Numbered from the stretch's first letter, positions 16,091-26,121 are shown. The stretch: DNA of 64,000 bases from Nevskiaceae bacterium (GCA_024234075.1 JACKOV010000006.1:120637-184636), one strand, 5' to 3'. Notes: generated by a model not told the origin, from the sequence alone. Program-made: numbers and translations.

Positions 16091-17521
16091 TCAGCGATTC
16101 GGCATGTCGATCGCGCGCTTGTCGGCCGCGAGCGCGGCCTCGTGCAGACCTTCCGACAGCGTCGGGTGAGCGTGGATGGTGCGCTGCAGATCTTCCGTGC
16201 TGGCCGAATACTCCATGGCCAGCACGGCTTCGGCGATCAGCTCGCCGGCCATCGGGCCGATCACGTGCACACCGAGGATTTCGTCGTCGTCCTTGGCGGC
16301 GATCAGCTTGACGAAGCCTTGCGAGGCTTCCATCGCCCGGGCACGCCCGCTCGCCAGGAACGGGAAGCTGCCGATCTTGTAGGGCCGGCCACTCGCCTTG
16401 ACCTGCTCCTCGGTCTGACCGACCCAGGCGATCTCCGGCGCGGTGTAGATCACCGACGGGATCGTGCGGTAGTTGACCTCGGCGTAGAGACCGGCAATCC
16501 GGTCCGCAACGGCAACGCCCTCTTCCTTGCCTTTGTGCGCGAGCATCGGGCCGCGGACACAGTCGCCGACCGCCCAGACATTCGGCACGCCGGTGCGGCA
16601 GTCGTGATCCACCTTGATGAAGCCGCGCTCGTCGAGTTCGACGCCGCTGCGCTCACCGAGCAGATTCTGTGTATGCGGCCGACGGCCAATGCAGACCACC
16701 AGCTTGTCGACAGTCAGCGACTGGGTCGCGCCGACGCTGTCACTGTACTCGACCTGCACGCCGTTCTTGGCGGCCTTCGCACCCGTGACCTTGGCGCCGA
16801 GGCGGATATCCAGCCCCTGCTTCTTGAAATGCTTGAGGGCTTCCTTCGCCAGCTGCTGATCGGCGATCGCCAGAAAGTCCGGCAATGCCTCCAGCACCAC
16901 GACTTCGGCGCCGAGCCGGCGCCAGACGCTGCCGAGTTCGAGGCCGATAACACCGGCGCCGATCACGCCGAGGCGCTTCGGCACCGCGTCGAACTCCAGC
17001 GCGCCCCAGGAATCGACGATCGACTTGCCGTCGAACGGTGCGGTCTTCAGCGGCATCGGCTGCGAGCCGCTCGCCAGCACCACATGCTTCGCGCTCAGCT
17101 GCTTGACGCTGCCGTCGTGCGCCGTGAACTCGACCTTGCCGTCGCCGAGAAACTTGCCGTGGCCCTGCAGCGCGGTCACACCGGCGGCCTTGAACAGCTG
17201 CAGGATGCCGCCGGTCATGCCCTTGACGATGCCGGCCTTGCGCTTCTGCATCGCCGCCACGTCCATCGAGACCGGCCCGGTCTGGATGCCGTGGGTCGCG
17301 AACTCCGCCTGCGCCCGGTGCAGCAACTCGGAGGACTCGAGCAGCGCTTTCGACGGGATACAACCGGCGTTCAGGCAGGTGCCGCCGAAGGTGGCGCTGC
17401 CGTCGGGGTTCTTCCACTCGTCGATGCAGGCGGTCTTCAGCTTGTTCTGCGCCGCGCGGATCGCGGCCGGATACCCGGCGGGACCACCGCCGATGACAAT
17501 GACGTCGTATGCCTCGCTCAT
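16091..17521 (-). CDS. lpdA: Dihydrolipoyl dehydrogenase (E3)
   Basis: FAD flavoprotein that reoxidises dihydrolipoamide with NAD+. 476 residues: FAD motif VIVIGGGPAGYPAAIRAAQ, redox disulfide GGTCLNAGCIPSKALL, NAD motif GVIGAGVIGLELGSVWRRLG, and the C-terminal His-Glu pair in IHAHPTLSEGLHEAAL. It lies 7 bases after sucB, so it is the E3 of the 2-oxoglutarate dehydrogenase complex. Confidence 0.97.
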   Translation of the reverse strand: MSEAYDVIVIGGGPAGYPAAIRAAQNKLKTACIDEWKNPDGSATFGGTCLNAGCIPSKALLESSELLHRAQAEFATHGIQTGPVSMDVAAMQKRKAGIVKGMTGGILQLFKAAGVTALQGHGKFLGDGKVEFTAHDGSVKQLSAKHVVLASGSQPMPLKTAPFDGKSIVDSWGALEFDAVPKRLGVIGAGVIGLELGSVWRRLGAEVVVLEALPDFLAIADQQLAKEALKHFKKQGLDIRLGAKVTGAKAAKNGVQVEYSDSVGATQSLTVDKLVVCIGRRPHTQNLLGERSGVELDERGFIKVDHDCRTGVPNVWAVGDCVRGPMLAHKGKEEGVAVADRIAGLYAEVNYRTIPSVIYTAPEIAWVGQTEEQVKASGRPYKIGSFPFLASGRARAMEASQGFVKLIAAKDDDEILGVHVIGPMAGELIAEAVLAMEYSASTEDLQRTIHAHPTLSEGLHEAALAADKRAIDMPNR

Positions 17522-17528
17522 GATGACC

Positions 17529-18749
17529 TCAGATGCCGATCAGCATGCGGCCCGGGTCTTCCAGGCATTCCTTGATCGCGACCAGGAACTGCACCGAGTC
17601 GCGGCCGTCGATGATCCGATGGTCGTAGCTGAGCGCGAGATACATCATCGGTCGCACCACGACCTGACCACCCACGGCGACCGGACGGTCCTGGATCTTG
17701 TGCATGCCGAGGATCGCGCTTTGCGGGGCATTGATGATCGGCGTCGACAGCAGCGAGCCGAACACGCCACCGTTGGTGATGGTGAAGGTGCCACCGGTCA
17801 GTTCCTCGATCGAGAGCTGACCGGCGCGCGCCCGCGCGCCATAGTCGCCGATCTGCTTTTCGATGTCGGCGAAACTGCGCAGGTCGGCGTCGCGCACCAC
17901 CGGCACCACCAGGCCGCGGTCGGTCGAGACCGCGACACCGATGTCGTAGAACTCGTGATAGATGATGTCGCTGCCTTCGACCGCGGCATTGACGACAGGG
18001 AAGCGCTTCAGCGCCTCGACCGCCGCCTTCACGAAGAACGACATGAAGCCAAGCTTCACGCCGTGGGTCTTTTCGAACCGGTCCTTGTAGCGCGCCCGCA
18101 GCTCGTTGATCGCCGTCAGGTCGATCTCGTTGAACGTGGTCAGCAGCGCCGCTTCCTGCTGCGCACGCACCAGACGCTCGGCGATGCGCTGGCGCAGCCG
18201 GGTCATCGGCACCCGCTGCTCGCCGCGCGCCCCGACCGGCTGTGCCGCCGTGGCCGCGACCGAACTGCCCTTCGCCGTCGCAGCAGCCGGTGCGGACTGG
18301 CCCTGCTTGCCGAGATGATTGACGACATCGCCCTTGGTCAGGCGACCATCCTTGCCGGAAGCCGCGATCTGCGCCGGATCGAGCTTGTTCTCCTCGACCA
18401 GGCGGCGCACCGCCGGGCTGAGCTTGGCCGCTTCGCCGCCCGCTGCCGCAGCTGCAGGTGCCGCCTCGGCCTTGGTCGATGCCGGCTTGGCCGCCGCCGC
18501 GGCGCCCGCCGCGCCAGGCACGTAGATCGCCAGCAGGTCGCCGCTTTTCACCGTAGTACCGGCCGGCACCAGGATCTCCTGCAGCGTGCCGTTGGCCGGC
18601 GCCGGAACCTCGAGCACGACCTTGTCGGTTTCGAGATCGGCGAGATTCTCGTCGCGGCTGGCCGCCTCGCCGGGCTGCTTGCGCCAGGCCACGAGCGTGG
18701 CATCGGCGACCGATTCGGGAAGCTGGGGAACGCGGATTTCAATCGTCAT
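17529..18749 (-). CDS. sucB: Dihydrolipoyl succinyltransferase (E2 of 2-oxoglutarate dehydrogenase)
   Basis: 406 residues from the ATG at 18749. One lipoyl domain (about 1-77) with the lipoylated Lys in DLETDKVVLEV, an Ala/Pro linker, an E3/E1-binding domain (LSPAVRRLVEENKLDPAQIAASGKDGRLTKGDV, about 105-145) and the catalytic domain with DHRIIDG. The upstream part of the open frame is a shadow of sucA. Between sucA and lpdA. Confidence 0.97.
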   Translation of the reverse strand: MTIEIRVPQLPESVADATLVAWRKQPGEAASRDENLADLETDKVVLEVPAPANGTLQEILVPAGTTVKSGDLLAIYVPGAAGAAAAAKPASTKAEAAPAAAAAGGEAAKLSPAVRRLVEENKLDPAQIAASGKDGRLTKGDVVNHLGKQGQSAPAAATAKGSSVAATAAQPVGARGEQRVPMTRLRQRIAERLVRAQQEAALLTTFNEIDLTAINELRARYKDRFEKTHGVKLGFMSFFVKAAVEALKRFPVVNAAVEGSDIIYHEFYDIGVAVSTDRGLVVPVVRDADLRSFADIEKQIGDYGARARAGQLSIEELTGGTFTITNGGVFGSLLSTPIINAPQSAILGMHKIQDRPVAVGGQVVVRPMMYLALSYDHRIIDGRDSVQFLVAIKECLEDPGRMLIGI

Positions 18750-18763
18750 CGGAGGCTCGTCCT

Positions 18764-21682
18764 TCAGGAACTCTTGCGCAGGCTGGTCGCGGCAGTGGCC
18801 GCGGCAGCCGGAACGGTGGGTGGAGGTGACAGACGCGTGGTCTCGCGCGCGCCCTCTTCGCGGGCACTGGAACACAGCGCCGCATCGATCAGCGCGGCCT
18901 GCTCGGCGTCGTGGATCTTGCTGATGCCGGTGGCCGGCGCCGCGGCCGGCGCGCGCCCCGCATACAGCAGCTCGCGCTTGCCGGCCAGCGGCCGGTCGAG
19001 CTGGTGGCGGATCTGGTACCAGGCGCCCTGGTTCTGCGGCTCTTCCTGGCACCAGACGACCTCGCGCGCATTCGGATATCGGCGCAGGATCGACTCGTAC
19101 TCCTCGACCGGGAACGGATAGAGCTGCTCGAGGCGCACCAGCGCGACATCACGCTGCCCGTTGGCCCGACGCGCCTTCAGCAAGTCGAAGTAGACCTTGC
19201 CGCTCGACAGCACCAGGCGCTTCACCTCGGCGGGGTTCAGCTCGTCGATCTCGTCGATCATGTTCTGGAAACTGCCGCGCGTCAGCTCTTCCAGCTTCGA
19301 AACCGACAGCTCGTGGCGCAGCAGGCTCTTCGGCGTCATCACGATCAGCGGCTTGCGGAAGCTGCGCAGCATCTGTCGGCGCAGCATGTGGAACATCTGC
19401 GCCGGCGTCGAGGGCACGCAGACGCTCATGTTCAGCTCGGCACAGAGCTGCAGGAAGCGTTCGAGCCGGGCCGAGGAATGCTCCGGACCCTGCCCCTCGT
19501 AGCCGTGCGGCAGGAACAACACCAGACCGCAGAAACGGCCCCACTTCGACTCGCCCGAGCTGATGAACTGGTCGATGATCACCTGGGCGCCGTTGGCGAA
19601 ATCGCCGAACTGACCTTCCCAGATCACCAGCGCATTCGGCTCGGTGGTCGAGTAGCCGTACTCGAAGCCCATCACGGCTTCTTCCGACAGCACCGAATCG
19701 ATGATCTGGATGCGCGGCTGCCGCTCGGCGAGATGCTGCAGCGACACGTAGACGTCGCCGTTGCGCTGATCGTGCAGCACCGCATGGCGATGGAAGAAGG
19801 TGCCGCGGCCGGCGTCCTGGCCGCAGAGCCGCACGCTGAAGTTGTCGACCAGCAGACTGGCGTAGGCGAGCGTCTCGGCGCAGCCCCAGTCGAGCGGCAG
19901 CTCCCCCGCGATCATTTTGGCGCGGTTCGCATAGACCTGTTGCACGCGCGGATGCAACACGAAACCTTCCGGCCGTTGGAGCATTTTCGCGCCCAGCTCG
20001 CGCAACTTGGCAAGCTCGACACCGGAGCGCACGCGGTCGCTCCAGTCGACCCGGGTGTAGGGTTCCCAGTCGACGGTGTACTTGTTGCCGATCATGCCGA
20101 GCGAAGCACGCGCCTGCGGACGGCCTTCGTCGAGCCCGGTGCGGTACTGTTCGATCAGTCCGTCGGCCTCGACCGGCGTCAGCACGCCCTCGGCCACCAG
20201 ACGATCCGCATAGAGCTTGCGCGCGGTCGGATGCTTGCGGATCACCGAGTACATCACCGGCTGCGTGGCCGCCGGCTCGTCGGCCTCGTTGTGGCCGAGG
20301 CGGCGATAGCAGACCAGATCGATGACCACGTCCTTGCGGAAGCGCATGCGGTAGCGCAGCGCCAGGCGCGCCACGAACACCACCGCCTCGGGGTCGTCGG
20401 CGTTGACGTGGAAAATCGGCGCCTCGAGCATTTTCGCGACGTCCGAACAGTACATCGTCGAACGCGCATCGTCAGGCCTGGAGGTGGTGAAACCGACCTG
20501 GTTGTTGATGACCACGTGCACCGTGCCGCCGGTGTAGAAGCCGCGCGCCTGCGAGAGCTGCATGGTTTCCACGACCACGCCCTGACCGGCGAAAGCCGCG
20601 TCACCGTGGATCAGCACCGGCACCACGCGCTCGCCGCGCGCATCGCCGCGACGCTCCTGGCGCGCCCGCACTGACCCCTCGACCACCGGATCCACGACCT
20701 CGAGATGCGAGGGATTGAACGCCAGCGCGACATGGACGTTGCCGCCGGGGGTGCGCAGATCGGCCGAGAAACCCTTGTGATACTTGACGTCACCCGAGCC
20801 CTTCATGTGGCTGACGTCGTATTTGCCCTCGAACTCCGAGAACAACACCGACGGTGCCTTGCCGAGCACGTTGACCAACACGTTCAGGCGACCGCGGTGC
20901 GCCATGCCGATCACGAACTCTTCCGCGCCCATGGCCCCGCCGGCCTGGATCACGTCGTCGAGCAGCGGGATCAGCGCATCGCCGCCCTCGAGCGAAAAGC
21001 GCTTCTGACCGACATAGCGGGTATGCAGATACCGCTCCAGCCCCTCGGCCGCGGTCAGCTGCCAGAGGATGTTGCGGCACTCCTCGGGAGTGAAGCGATG
21101 GTTCAACCGGCCTGACTGGAATTCGTCCTGCAGCCAGAGCCGCTCCTCAGTGTTCGAGACATGCGCGAACTCCGCGCCCACCGGACCGCAGTAGATCTGC
21201 GTCAGCTGGCTGATGATGTCGCGCAGCTTGGCGCGCTTCGCCACCCGGTCGACACGGCTGCCGGTGAAGAACTCGGTATCGAGATCCGCTTCAGACAAGC
21301 CGAAGTAGTCGAGATCGAGAACCTTCGGACGCTCGCGTCGCGTCAGGCCCAGTGGATCGAGGTTCGCGACCAGATGGCCACGGTTGGCATAGATCTGGAT
21401 CAGGCGCGACACCGCGCCCTGCTTGGCCGAGGCCATCGAGGCCGCCGCCTCCGGCGACGCGGCCATGCGCGGCAGGCGCGCGCGCTCGGCGATGCCGTGC
21501 TGGATGGATCGATGCGAACGCTCGCCGCTGCCACCGATCGCAAGGCCCGCGAAATACTCTCTCCAAGCCTGGCTGACGCTGCTTGGATCGGCGACGTACT
21601 GCTCGTAGATCGCTTCGACGTAATCGGCATTGCTGCCCGAGAGGGGGGTGGTACGAATCAACTCATCGCGCATAGCGCCCAT
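18764..21682 (-). CDS. sucA: 2-oxoglutarate dehydrogenase E1 component
   Basis: Thiamine-diphosphate enzyme that decarboxylates 2-oxoglutarate in the TCA cycle. 972 residues. The N-terminal Nxxxx(Y)EAIYEQYVADPSSVSQAWREYF segment, the catalytic-site GMAHRGRLNVLVNVLGK, the ThDP-binding GDAAFAGQGVV and the pyrimidine-binding EGQFGDFANGAQVIIDQF are present. ATG 21682 is used; a second ATG three codons later is possible. First gene of sucA-sucB-lpdA; no sdh genes follow. Confidence 0.97.
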   Translation of the reverse strand: MGAMRDELIRTTPLSGSNADYVEAIYEQYVADPSSVSQAWREYFAGLAIGGSGERSHRSIQHGIAERARLPRMAASPEAAASMASAKQGAVSRLIQIYANRGHLVANLDPLGLTRRERPKVLDLDYFGLSEADLDTEFFTGSRVDRVAKRAKLRDIISQLTQIYCGPVGAEFAHVSNTEERLWLQDEFQSGRLNHRFTPEECRNILWQLTAAEGLERYLHTRYVGQKRFSLEGGDALIPLLDDVIQAGGAMGAEEFVIGMAHRGRLNVLVNVLGKAPSVLFSEFEGKYDVSHMKGSGDVKYHKGFSADLRTPGGNVHVALAFNPSHLEVVDPVVEGSVRARQERRGDARGERVVPVLIHGDAAFAGQGVVVETMQLSQARGFYTGGTVHVVINNQVGFTTSRPDDARSTMYCSDVAKMLEAPIFHVNADDPEAVVFVARLALRYRMRFRKDVVIDLVCYRRLGHNEADEPAATQPVMYSVIRKHPTARKLYADRLVAEGVLTPVEADGLIEQYRTGLDEGRPQARASLGMIGNKYTVDWEPYTRVDWSDRVRSGVELAKLRELGAKMLQRPEGFVLHPRVQQVYANRAKMIAGELPLDWGCAETLAYASLLVDNFSVRLCGQDAGRGTFFHRHAVLHDQRNGDVYVSLQHLAERQPRIQIIDSVLSEEAVMGFEYGYSTTEPNALVIWEGQFGDFANGAQVIIDQFISSGESKWGRFCGLVLFLPHGYEGQGPEHSSARLERFLQLCAELNMSVCVPSTPAQMFHMLRRQMLRSFRKPLIVMTPKSLLRHELSVSKLEELTRGSFQNMIDEIDELNPAEVKRLVLSSGKVYFDLLKARRANGQRDVALVRLEQLYPFPVEEYESILRRYPNAREVVWCQEEPQNQGAWYQIRHQLDRPLAGKRELLYAGRAPAAAPATGISKIHDAEQAALIDAALCSSAREEGARETTRLSPPPTVPAAAATAATSLRKSS

Positions 21683-21808
21683 GGTTAAAGAAGACCTCCG
21701 CTCCTCTGAGCGTCAACTTATGTGGCCAGGAAAATCAGAAGTTTAACGGAACTTGGTGGATCGCGCCAAAAACGCACGTCGCGATTTTTGACGATCTGCG
21801 GCAGGTTT

Positions 21809-22300
21809 TCACTGTTCCCAGTCGAGGAAGGTCAGGCGCTCGAGCAGCCAGATTTCGTAGCCGATCAACACGATGTAGCCGGCCAGCACCCCGTAGAGGA
21901 TGGCCGCGACCGGGATGCGACCGAAAGCACGCATCCGTGCCAGCAGGATCAGCAACACCACGCCGCCCGAGGTCAAGACCATCTTCCAGAAGGCGAAATG
22001 GCCATCCGAGCGGTGGACCAGGGGTTCCATGACCGGGTTCGCCTCGTTGGCGCCGAGGTTGACCAGAGTGATCGTCAGCAAGGCATCCGCCACCGACAGC
22101 AGCAGGATCAGCAGGCCCACCGCCAGCCACTGGGGGTGATGCCAGTCGATCGCCGCCAGATGGCGCTCGTCGCCGCGCCGCGGAGTACGGCGGCGCTGAT
22201 GGATGCCGCCGACCAGCAGGGCCCGCAAGGTGCTGCGGCGGCGATCCCGACCCTTGCGGCGTTCCGCCTGGGTCATCGTTTCCGTCGGGGGGTTGGGCAC
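21809..22300 (-). CDS. DUF5658-like membrane protein
   Basis: 163 residues. A basic N-terminus (QAERRKGRDRRRSTLRALL) is followed by three or four hydrophobic helices. The segment LLSVADALLTITLVNLGANEANPVMEPLV matches the DUF5658 pattern (Asp in the first helix, NPVM after it). Function is unknown. Upstream of sucA on the same strand, 126 bases away; co-transcription is unclear. Confidence 0.6.
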   Translation of the reverse strand: MPNPPTETMTQAERRKGRDRRRSTLRALLVGGIHQRRRTPRRGDERHLAAIDWHHPQWLAVGLLILLLSVADALLTITLVNLGANEANPVMEPLVHRSDGHFAFWKMVLTSGGVVLLILLARMRAFGRIPVAAILYGVLAGYIVLIGYEIWLLERLTFLDWEQ

Positions 22301-22420
22301 GCTGGGCGGATTCCGTAGGCTGGCTCTCTCGAGGCCGACCGGCCGGTGCCTCGGCTCCCTGAGGATTCTAGTCAGCGCCGCCGGGCGCCGATTCGCGACT
22401 TGTGTGAACCGGTTCCCAGT

Positions 22421-23860
22421 TCAATCGAAGTGGCGCTGCACGAAAACCACGGCTTCGAAGCGATCGAAGCGGAACGGGGCCACGTTCGAGTCGCTGTCGG
22501 TCCAGCGCAACTGCGGCGTGATCCGCCAGCCGGGCGCCGGCCAGGCCCGCAGTTCCAGGCCCATGGCGGCCGTGACCTGATGGTCCAGGCGATCGAGGCC
22601 GGCAAAACCCCGGCCGCCGAAGTAGTCCGTGGCCAGCCACGCCAGCTCGCCGAACAGGGCACGCCGCGGCGCCAGCGGCCAGGCACCGAAGGCCCGCAGC
22701 CCGTAGCGATCGTTCGACCAGGGAGAACTGGCGGCCCGGGCGTCGTCGCGCCCCCCGAGCACGCCGACGCCATACCGGGACATCTCCCCGGCCCGCTCGC
22801 GAGACTGCAGCACCGCCCCCCAGAGATAGCGGCGCGCATCCAGCAGTTCGAACCGCGATTGCCGGTAGTCGAGCGCCAGCGCGCGCCCGGCAACAGCCAG
22901 TTCCCAGCGCTGGCCGATCGGCCGCGACAACGCGCCCTCGACCCAGGCGGAGTTGAACCAGGCCGTGCCGTCCAGCCAGCCCGTGGCTAGCGTCAAACCG
23001 ACGCCCGCGCGCCAGTCGCCGAAGCGGGCGTTGATACCCGCACCGATGTCGATCATCGACTGGTCGACGAACGACGCATCCGGGTAGGCGCGATGGCCGC
23101 CACGCAGCAACACCGCGGCCCGCCCGTCCCGGCCCGGCAAGGCCCGCTCGCCCGCCAGCGAGGCACCGACTTCGATCAGCGGCGATCCCTGCTGCACGGC
23201 CTGCGGGTCGAGCACGAAGCCGAAGACCTCGCCCGCCGTCGATGCATTGGCATTCGAATCGTAGCCCGCACCCGCCAGCAACACCGGCGCGAAACGCCAC
23301 GACCTGCCCGGTGGCACACCGGCCAGCGCCCGCGTCGCCGCCTCACGGGCCGTAGCCGAAGCGCTGTGCGCGATCACCCACTGGTATTCGCGCCGAGCGC
23401 CGTCGGCATCGCCGCGCGCAGACAGCGCGCGTGCCAGTTCCAGCCGCGCGCCATCGAACCGCGGCTCGACCGCCAGCACCCGGCGCAGCGGCGCAAGCGC
23501 CTGGGTCGGCTGGCCGGATTCGAGGGCTGCCAGCGCCAGCAGGTAGTCGAACTCGGGATCACCGCCCCGCTGCGCTTCGAGAGACGCCAACGCGGCATAG
23601 GCCTCGGCTGCGCGGCCCGCGGCCAGCAAGCCTGCCGCACTCCCGATCGCATCGACGGCTACCGCGGCTTCATCCTTGCGATCGGGCTGGCCCGTCGATG
23701 CGACCTCGACCGGTATCGCTGCAACAGCTGCCACAGTCTCGGCTGCGACCGCAGCCGCAACACCGCCCCATCCGCCGAGGATCGCCAGCAGGATCGGCAG
23801 GACGCTGACAGGCTGCATGAACGACATCTGGAACAGGCGGCGAAACACCCGCGCGAGCAT
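22421..23860 (-). CDS. TPR protein with C-terminal outer-membrane beta-barrel
   Basis: About 479 residues. After an N-terminal signal-like segment (MQPVSVLPILLAILGGWGGVAAA) come TPR-like repeats (AAGRAAEAYAALASLEAQRG, LALAALESGQPTQALAPLRR, LELARALSARGDADGARREYQ). A C-terminal half of alternating strands, starting at LLAGAGYDSNANAST and ending in aromatic FVQRHFD, looks like an outer-membrane barrel. This resembles Slam/DUF560-type or related export proteins, but no cargo gene is adjacent. The ATG at 23860 is one of several possible starts (23923, 23827, 23818). Confidence 0.6.
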   Translation of the reverse strand: MLARVFRRLFQMSFMQPVSVLPILLAILGGWGGVAAAVAAETVAAVAAIPVEVASTGQPDRKDEAAVAVDAIGSAAGLLAAGRAAEAYAALASLEAQRGGDPEFDYLLALAALESGQPTQALAPLRRVLAVEPRFDGARLELARALSARGDADGARREYQWVIAHSASATAREAATRALAGVPPGRSWRFAPVLLAGAGYDSNANASTAGEVFGFVLDPQAVQQGSPLIEVGASLAGERALPGRDGRAAVLLRGGHRAYPDASFVDQSMIDIGAGINARFGDWRAGVGLTLATGWLDGTAWFNSAWVEGALSRPIGQRWELAVAGRALALDYRQSRFELLDARRYLWGAVLQSRERAGEMSRYGVGVLGGRDDARAASSPWSNDRYGLRAFGAWPLAPRRALFGELAWLATDYFGGRGFAGLDRLDHQVTAAMGLELRAWPAPGWRITPQLRWTDSDSNVAPFRFDRFEAVVFVQRHFD

Positions 23861-24041
23861 AGCTACGGACGACCGGGATCTGGAGCGGGCATCGAGGCGC
23901 CTGGGGCATGTCACGACACGCATCACGAAGAGCGTGCACGCCCGTAAGCCCGACGAAGCGCACTCATTGAACACCAAAGTACTGCAGGGATCCTGCCCTC
24001 TTTTGCGCAGCGCAAAATCCGTGCTAAGCCATTGATTCAAT

Positions 24042-24117
24042 TGGCGCCCCCGGCCGGAGTTGAACCGACGACCTACCGCTTAGGAGGCGGTCGCTCTATC
24101 CACTGAGCTACGGGGGC
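24042..24117 (-). tRNA. tRNA-Arg(CCT)
   Basis: Minus-strand cloverleaf: acceptor GCCCCCG/CGGGGGC, anticodon stem ACCGC/GCGGT with loop CTCCTAA (anticodon CCT, reads AGG), T-loop TTCAACT, discriminator G, encoded CCA. Confidence 0.95.
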
Positions 24118-24166
24118 AATCGATGACTGTGAAGTATCGAGTGTCGTCGGTGCGGCCAGGAAGAAT

Positions 24167-24242
<76 letters not shown>

Positions 24243-24326
24243 ACACGACCGCGACACTGCTTTGCCCTGTGCCGCGAGGCGGGCGATTCTAGCACCGGAT
24301 AGCCGCCAGGCAAGGCTGACGTCGGC

Positions 24327-24905
24327 TCAGTATCGAAACTGCAGCACCCGCGCGGGGCCGAGGCTCGAGACCGTCACCACGAAAATCGATCCGTAGTCGC
24401 CTTCGTCGACCGAGACTGGCGCATGCCGCCGTCCACTGAGCGCGGCCACGATCTGGGGCACCGTATCTGAGTGCCCCACCACGACCGAGGTCAGACCATG
24501 ACCTTCGCGCTTCACGGTCCGCACGACGGCATCGATATCGGCAACCGGCAGGACTTGCACTTCGAGACCGAGCCGGGCCGCGAGGGGCGCGGCGGTTTCA
24601 CGCGCCCGGCGTATGTCGCTCGATATCACCAGCCGCACCGCACCGGCGTCCTCCGAGCCGCCGAACATCTGCGCCAGTCGCGCCGCGCGCGCCTGCCCGG
24701 CGTCGCTCAGCGCCAGACCTCCGCCCGGCGACGAGACATTCTCGGCGTGCCGCAGCACCACGACCGTCGACACATCGGTCAGATACCGCACCGCGAGACG
24801 CACACCGACGAACAGCGCCGCGGCGGCCAGCAGCGCGATCAGCGCCGTGATCCAGATCGGCGCGAGGAAAGGACGGCGGTGACGCGTGATGCCCGGTGCG
24901 GCCAT
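24327..24905 (-). CDS. Membrane-anchored histidine phosphatase (SixA-like)
   Basis: 192 residues from the ATG at 24905. One transmembrane helix (about 15-38, APIWITALIALLAAAALFVGV), then a phosphoglycerate-mutase fold domain: VVVLRHAENVS supplies the catalytic His (RHA in place of the usual RHG), SSDIRRARETA the second Arg, and VVVGHSDTVPQIV the C-terminal His. The domain should face the periplasm. Substrate unknown. Directly follows the tRNA pair. Confidence 0.7.
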   Translation of the reverse strand: MAAPGITRHRRPFLAPIWITALIALLAAAALFVGVRLAVRYLTDVSTVVVLRHAENVSSPGGGLALSDAGQARAARLAQMFGGSEDAGAVRLVISSDIRRARETAAPLAARLGLEVQVLPVADIDAVVRTVKREGHGLTSVVVGHSDTVPQIVAALSGRRHAPVSVDEGDYGSIFVVTVSSLGPARVLQFRY

Positions 24906-25090
24906 GCCGGAATCATAGTACGTCGGCGTTTCGACGGCCGATGTCTCGGGTCGATACCAGCCAGAGTGCAACTGCCAGGCCCATGCTCCACGACGCCCGG
25001 ATATTGTTCAGTCCGCACGACAACAGGCGCTGCTCGCAACCGGGCGGCGTGATGGCGCTCACAGATACATCGGCTGTCCGATGTCGTTCC

Positions 25091-25118
25091 TTGCATCGCA
25101 AAAAACCGCTCCTAAGAT
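25091..25118 (+). promoter_or_regulatory. Promoter of the 25-residue membrane peptide gene
   Basis: TTGCAT (25091-25096), 16-bp spacer, TAAGAT (25113-25118). Predicted transcription start near 25125, giving a leader of about 27 bases that contains the SD AAGGAG (25139-25144). Confidence 0.55.
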
Positions 25119-25151
25119 TCGCGCACTTGCTTGACCCTAAGGAGAATTGTC

Positions 25152-25229
25152 GTGGACCTGATCTCGGGCATCGTCACCGCAACGCTGGTGCTGTTGATCG
25201 CCAACATGATTTCGTTCGCCCGCGAATAA
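25152..25229 (+). CDS. Small single-helix membrane protein, 25 residues
   Basis: A GTG at 25152 lies 7 bases after a perfect AAGGAG and opens a 25-codon frame ending TAA. The product is a hydrophobic helix (ISGIVTATLVLLIANMISF) with an acidic residue near the start (Asp2) and a charged tail (ARE), the look of KdpF-type small membrane proteins. A sigma-70-like promoter sits upstream. No named family is recognised. The neighbours (histidine phosphatase, rluF) are on the other strand, so it would be monocistronic. Confidence 0.55.
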   Translation: MDLISGIVTATLVLLIANMISFARE

Positions 25230-25292
25230 TCAGATGACGCGGCGCCTGTGCACCGCACCGGCGACGGCCGGCAGCGGTGTAGCCCGCAACCA

Positions 25293-26114
25293 TCAGAACT
25301 GTTCGTCGTGCCCCAGATAGCGCCATTGGCCCGGTGGCAGCCCGCCCAGCGGAACCTTGCCACTGCGCACCCGCTTGAGGCCGGTCACCGATAGCCCGAC
25401 CAGTTCGCACATCCGCCGGATCTGGCGCTTGCGACCTTCACGCAGCACGAAACGCAACTGCTGCGCATTCCGCCAACCCACCTGCGCCGGCCTCAGCCTG
25501 ACTCCATCGAGGGTCAAACCATGCCGCAGGCGCTGCATCCCCGGCTCCGTCAGCGTGCCCTCGACCCGCACCAGATACTCCTTCTCGATCGAGGAGTTCT
25601 CGCCGATCAGCTGCTTGGCGACCCGCCCGTCCTGGGTGAACACCAGCAATCCGGTCGAATCGATATCCAGCCGCCCTGCAGGTGCGAGGCCGCGTAGATG
25701 CGCAGGTTGGAACTGCAGCGGCGAGCGGTCGCCGGCCCAGCGGTTCTCCGGCCGGATCAACACCACCGCAGGCTCGTAGCCATCCTCGGCCTGCCCCGAG
25801 ACATAGCCGACCGGCTTGTGCAGCAGGATCGTCACCAGCTCCCCCTGATGCTGCCGCGCCGCCTGATCGACCTCGATGCGCGCCGCGGGTGAGACGCGTA
25901 CGCCCAGCGTGTCGACCACCTGGCCATCGACCTTGACCCAACCGTTGACGATCCACTCGTCTGCCTCGCGTCGCGAGCACAGACCGAGTTCACTCATCCG
26001 CTTGGCCAGGCGTGGCTCGCGCGGCTCCGGTGCGGGCGAGGCAGACGAGGCCGCCCTAGGAGGCTTGGTGCCCTGCGGAGAACCCAGCAGCCCGAATCTG
26101 CGATTCCGCATCAT
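25293..26114 (-). CDS. rluF: 23S rRNA pseudouridine synthase, RluF/RsuA family
   Basis: 273 residues. An N-terminal S4 RNA-binding domain (RLAKRMSELGLCSRREADEWIVNGWVKVDG) is followed by the synthase domain with the catalytic Asp in GRLDIDSTGLLVFTQDG and the C-terminal REGRKRQIRRMCELVG. KPVGYVSGQ is typical of the RsuA/RluBEF subfamily; RluF is the best fit but RluB/E cannot be excluded. Start at the first ATG, 26114, next to an AT-rich intergenic region. Confidence 0.85.
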   Translation of the reverse strand: MMRNRRFGLLGSPQGTKPPRAASSASPAPEPREPRLAKRMSELGLCSRREADEWIVNGWVKVDGQVVDTLGVRVSPAARIEVDQAARQHQGELVTILLHKPVGYVSGQAEDGYEPAVVLIRPENRWAGDRSPLQFQPAHLRGLAPAGRLDIDSTGLLVFTQDGRVAKQLIGENSSIEKEYLVRVEGTLTEPGMQRLRHGLTLDGVRLRPAQVGWRNAQQLRFVLREGRKRQIRRMCELVGLSVTGLKRVRSGKVPLGGLPPGQWRYLGHDEQF

Positions 26115-26121
26115 ATTCAAC

